NCBI GenBank assembly: GCA_031259035.1
Contig: JAIRLZ010000251.1
Location: 1 to 5,590 of the forward strand
Direction of reading: 5' to 3'
Length of the DNA stretch: 5,590 nt
Source: Treponema sp.
GTDB taxonomy: Bacteria; Spirochaetota; Spirochaetia; Treponematales; Breznakiellaceae
This document shows positions 4,686-5,590 of the stretch, piece by piece. Position 1 is the stretch's first letter. Each line of letters opens with the position of its first letter. Both the position numbers and the translations under genes were made by a program. The notes beneath the pieces are model-generated. The model did not search any database. It worked only from the letters and a program-made list of their open reading frames with translations, and was not told the origin of the DNA.

Positions 4686-5590
4686 ATGGGGTTATTCATG
4701 AACGAGCGAAAACCACTGGCACGGGACTTCGCCGTCCGCTGTCGGGACGCGAAAACCAAAACCGAAAATCCGCTGTCCTTACCGAATTCATCCCAGCCAC
4801 CGGCTTCAACCGGAAGTTTGCCGTCGGCATCCCGGGCGGCGAAGGAAAAGCAAAACTCCTCCGCCTCAACGGGAACCTGGCCAAGGCGCGCATCACCCGC
4901 CTGACAAGGAAAAGCGAGCCTGTAAAAAACGCCGCGACCCGGAAGCGCCGCTTGTATCGCCAAACTCCGGGAGTTTTTCAACGACGCCTGCGGGAGGCGC
5001 CCGGCTCCCCTCATAAGGGCGAACATCGCCGCCCTAGTCAGGGAGCCGCGCTTTGGCATCACTCAAGACATCCGGCGGAAGCCGGTTCAGACAAGCCGTT
5101 CCACGGCGGAACGGCTCCTCAAGGGGGAACGGAAAAAATACCGCCTGGAGGGAACATCCGCTGAAGAATAAGTCCCGCCGCTGGATCGGGCGGGCTATGG
5201 ATGATGTCTACGCCCCCTTCCCCCTCTCCCCACAAAAACGACAACAGTTATGCGGAACAGAAGAACGGGGATGCGATTCGTAAAGCCGTCGGTTACGCCC
5301 GCTATGCCAACGGGGAGGCTTTGGCGGCGGCGCGCCGCCCGCTCAACCCGCCGCTTAACCGCTTCCATCCCCGCGCCAAGCCCGTTGATAAAACACGGGG
5401 CGTCCGCGGGAAGACGGGAAAGGTCTATGGCCAGCCCGCCGCGCCGTATGAACGGCTTTTGGCGCGGGATGACGTGTCTGAGGAAGTGAAGGGGCGGCTT
5501 AAGGCGCAGAGGAAACGGCTGGGCATCGCCCGCCTCAAGGACGCTCTGGATAAGGCGGTTGACACGCTTCTCAAGACCGCGCGACGATAC
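4686..5590 (+). pseudogene. Degenerate DDE-type (integrase-core) transposase, runs off the window
   Basis: The product once bound element ends and catalysed strand transfer. Pieces in order: ATG 4686 (frame a) gives MGLFMNERKPLARDFAVRCRDAKTKTE; then frame b gives KSAVLTEFIPATGFNRKFAVG and onward to about 4945. The shift lies at the A-run 4765-4768, where one lost A explains it. Back in frame a from about 4953, IAKLREFFNDACGRRPAPLIR leads to ITQDIRRK and STAERLLKGERKKYRLEG, stopping at TAA 5169-5171. A second shift therefore lies between about 4920 and 4955. In frame b from about 5234, KNDNSYAEQKNGD carries the third catalytic residue, Glu, and continues to the last base through VGYARYANGE and an Arg/Lys-rich C-terminal helical region. 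The stretch between 5171 and 5234 replaces what should be well over 100 codons, including the first two catalytic Asp residues. That last frame is open from an ATG at 5201, but as a fragment. Family assignment is from memory of treponeme transposases. Confidence 0.8.

Larger units (their letters stand above)
4625..5590 (+). mobile_element. Left part of a degraded insertion sequence
   Basis: From about 4625 to the right edge, the DNA carries a transposase remnant with its 5' leader. The left limit is a guess: the TGTAAAAATCTGAC-like stretch at 4625 could be the terminal repeat, but the right end is outside the window, so inverted repeats and target duplication cannot be checked. Frameshifts and deletion in the transposase mean the copy cannot move by itself, though it might be moved by an intact relative. 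Confidence 0.6.

Noticed and set aside
5250..5489. Plus-strand Arg-rich frame of 79 codons
   Set aside because: It is a frame shadow of the transposase C-terminal region, which carries the recognisable KNDNSYAEQKNGD motif in the neighbouring frame.

Overview
The window reads as accessory-edge chromosome of a spirochaete, most likely a Treponema from an animal or insect gut. The support is family recognition, not a database search: a roughly 445-residue phosphofructokinase of the GGDGT/PKTVDND type, a coiled-coil plus PD-(D/E)XK nuclease-like protein of a kind I associate with multi-copy families in treponemes, and a decayed DDE transposase resembling treponeme elements. Genus-level placement is an inference of moderate confidence.

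Layout. Bases 1-2224 (+ strand) hold a compact, probably co-transcribed block. It starts with the 3' end of a coiled-coil protein whose 117-bp repeat begins at the first base of the window. Next come metN (ATPase, 587-1306) and metI (permease, 1299-1964, overlapping metN by 8 bp) of a D/L-methionine ABC importer. A 70-residue protein with one membrane helix and a coiled coil, PspB-like in layout, follows at 2012-2224. MetN ends where the C-terminal regulatory NIL domain would normally start, and no MetQ binding protein is encoded in the window.

Bases 2225-2357 are a short, GC-rich, hairpin-containing gap between convergent genes. Bases 2358-3038 (- strand) encode a coiled-coil PD-(D/E)XK nuclease-like protein cut by one in-frame TGA lying exactly between the presumed catalytic Asp and the E-V-K motif. 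It has a clear extended -10 promoter with helically spaced A-tracts upstream. Bases 3229-4560 (- strand) encode an intact 6-phosphofructokinase with its own sigma70-type promoter and a very short leader.

Bases from about 4625 to the right edge are the left part of a dead insertion element. Its transposase keeps recognisable N-terminal and C-terminal segments but has two frameshifts, stop codons and an internal deletion that removes the first two catalytic acidic residues. The element ends very close to the -35 box of the phosphofructokinase promoter.

Working together: metN-metI supply methionine uptake, with energy coupling by MetN and translocation by MetI. The phosphofructokinase is a core glycolytic enzyme under separate control. 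The nuclease-like gene and the transposon are accessory and decaying. I found no clearly new multi-gene system. The most notable points are the TGA-split nuclease, the NIL-less MetN without an adjacent metQ, the phosphoryl-donor signature of the phosphofructokinase, and the repeat-bearing coiled-coil gene at the left edge.
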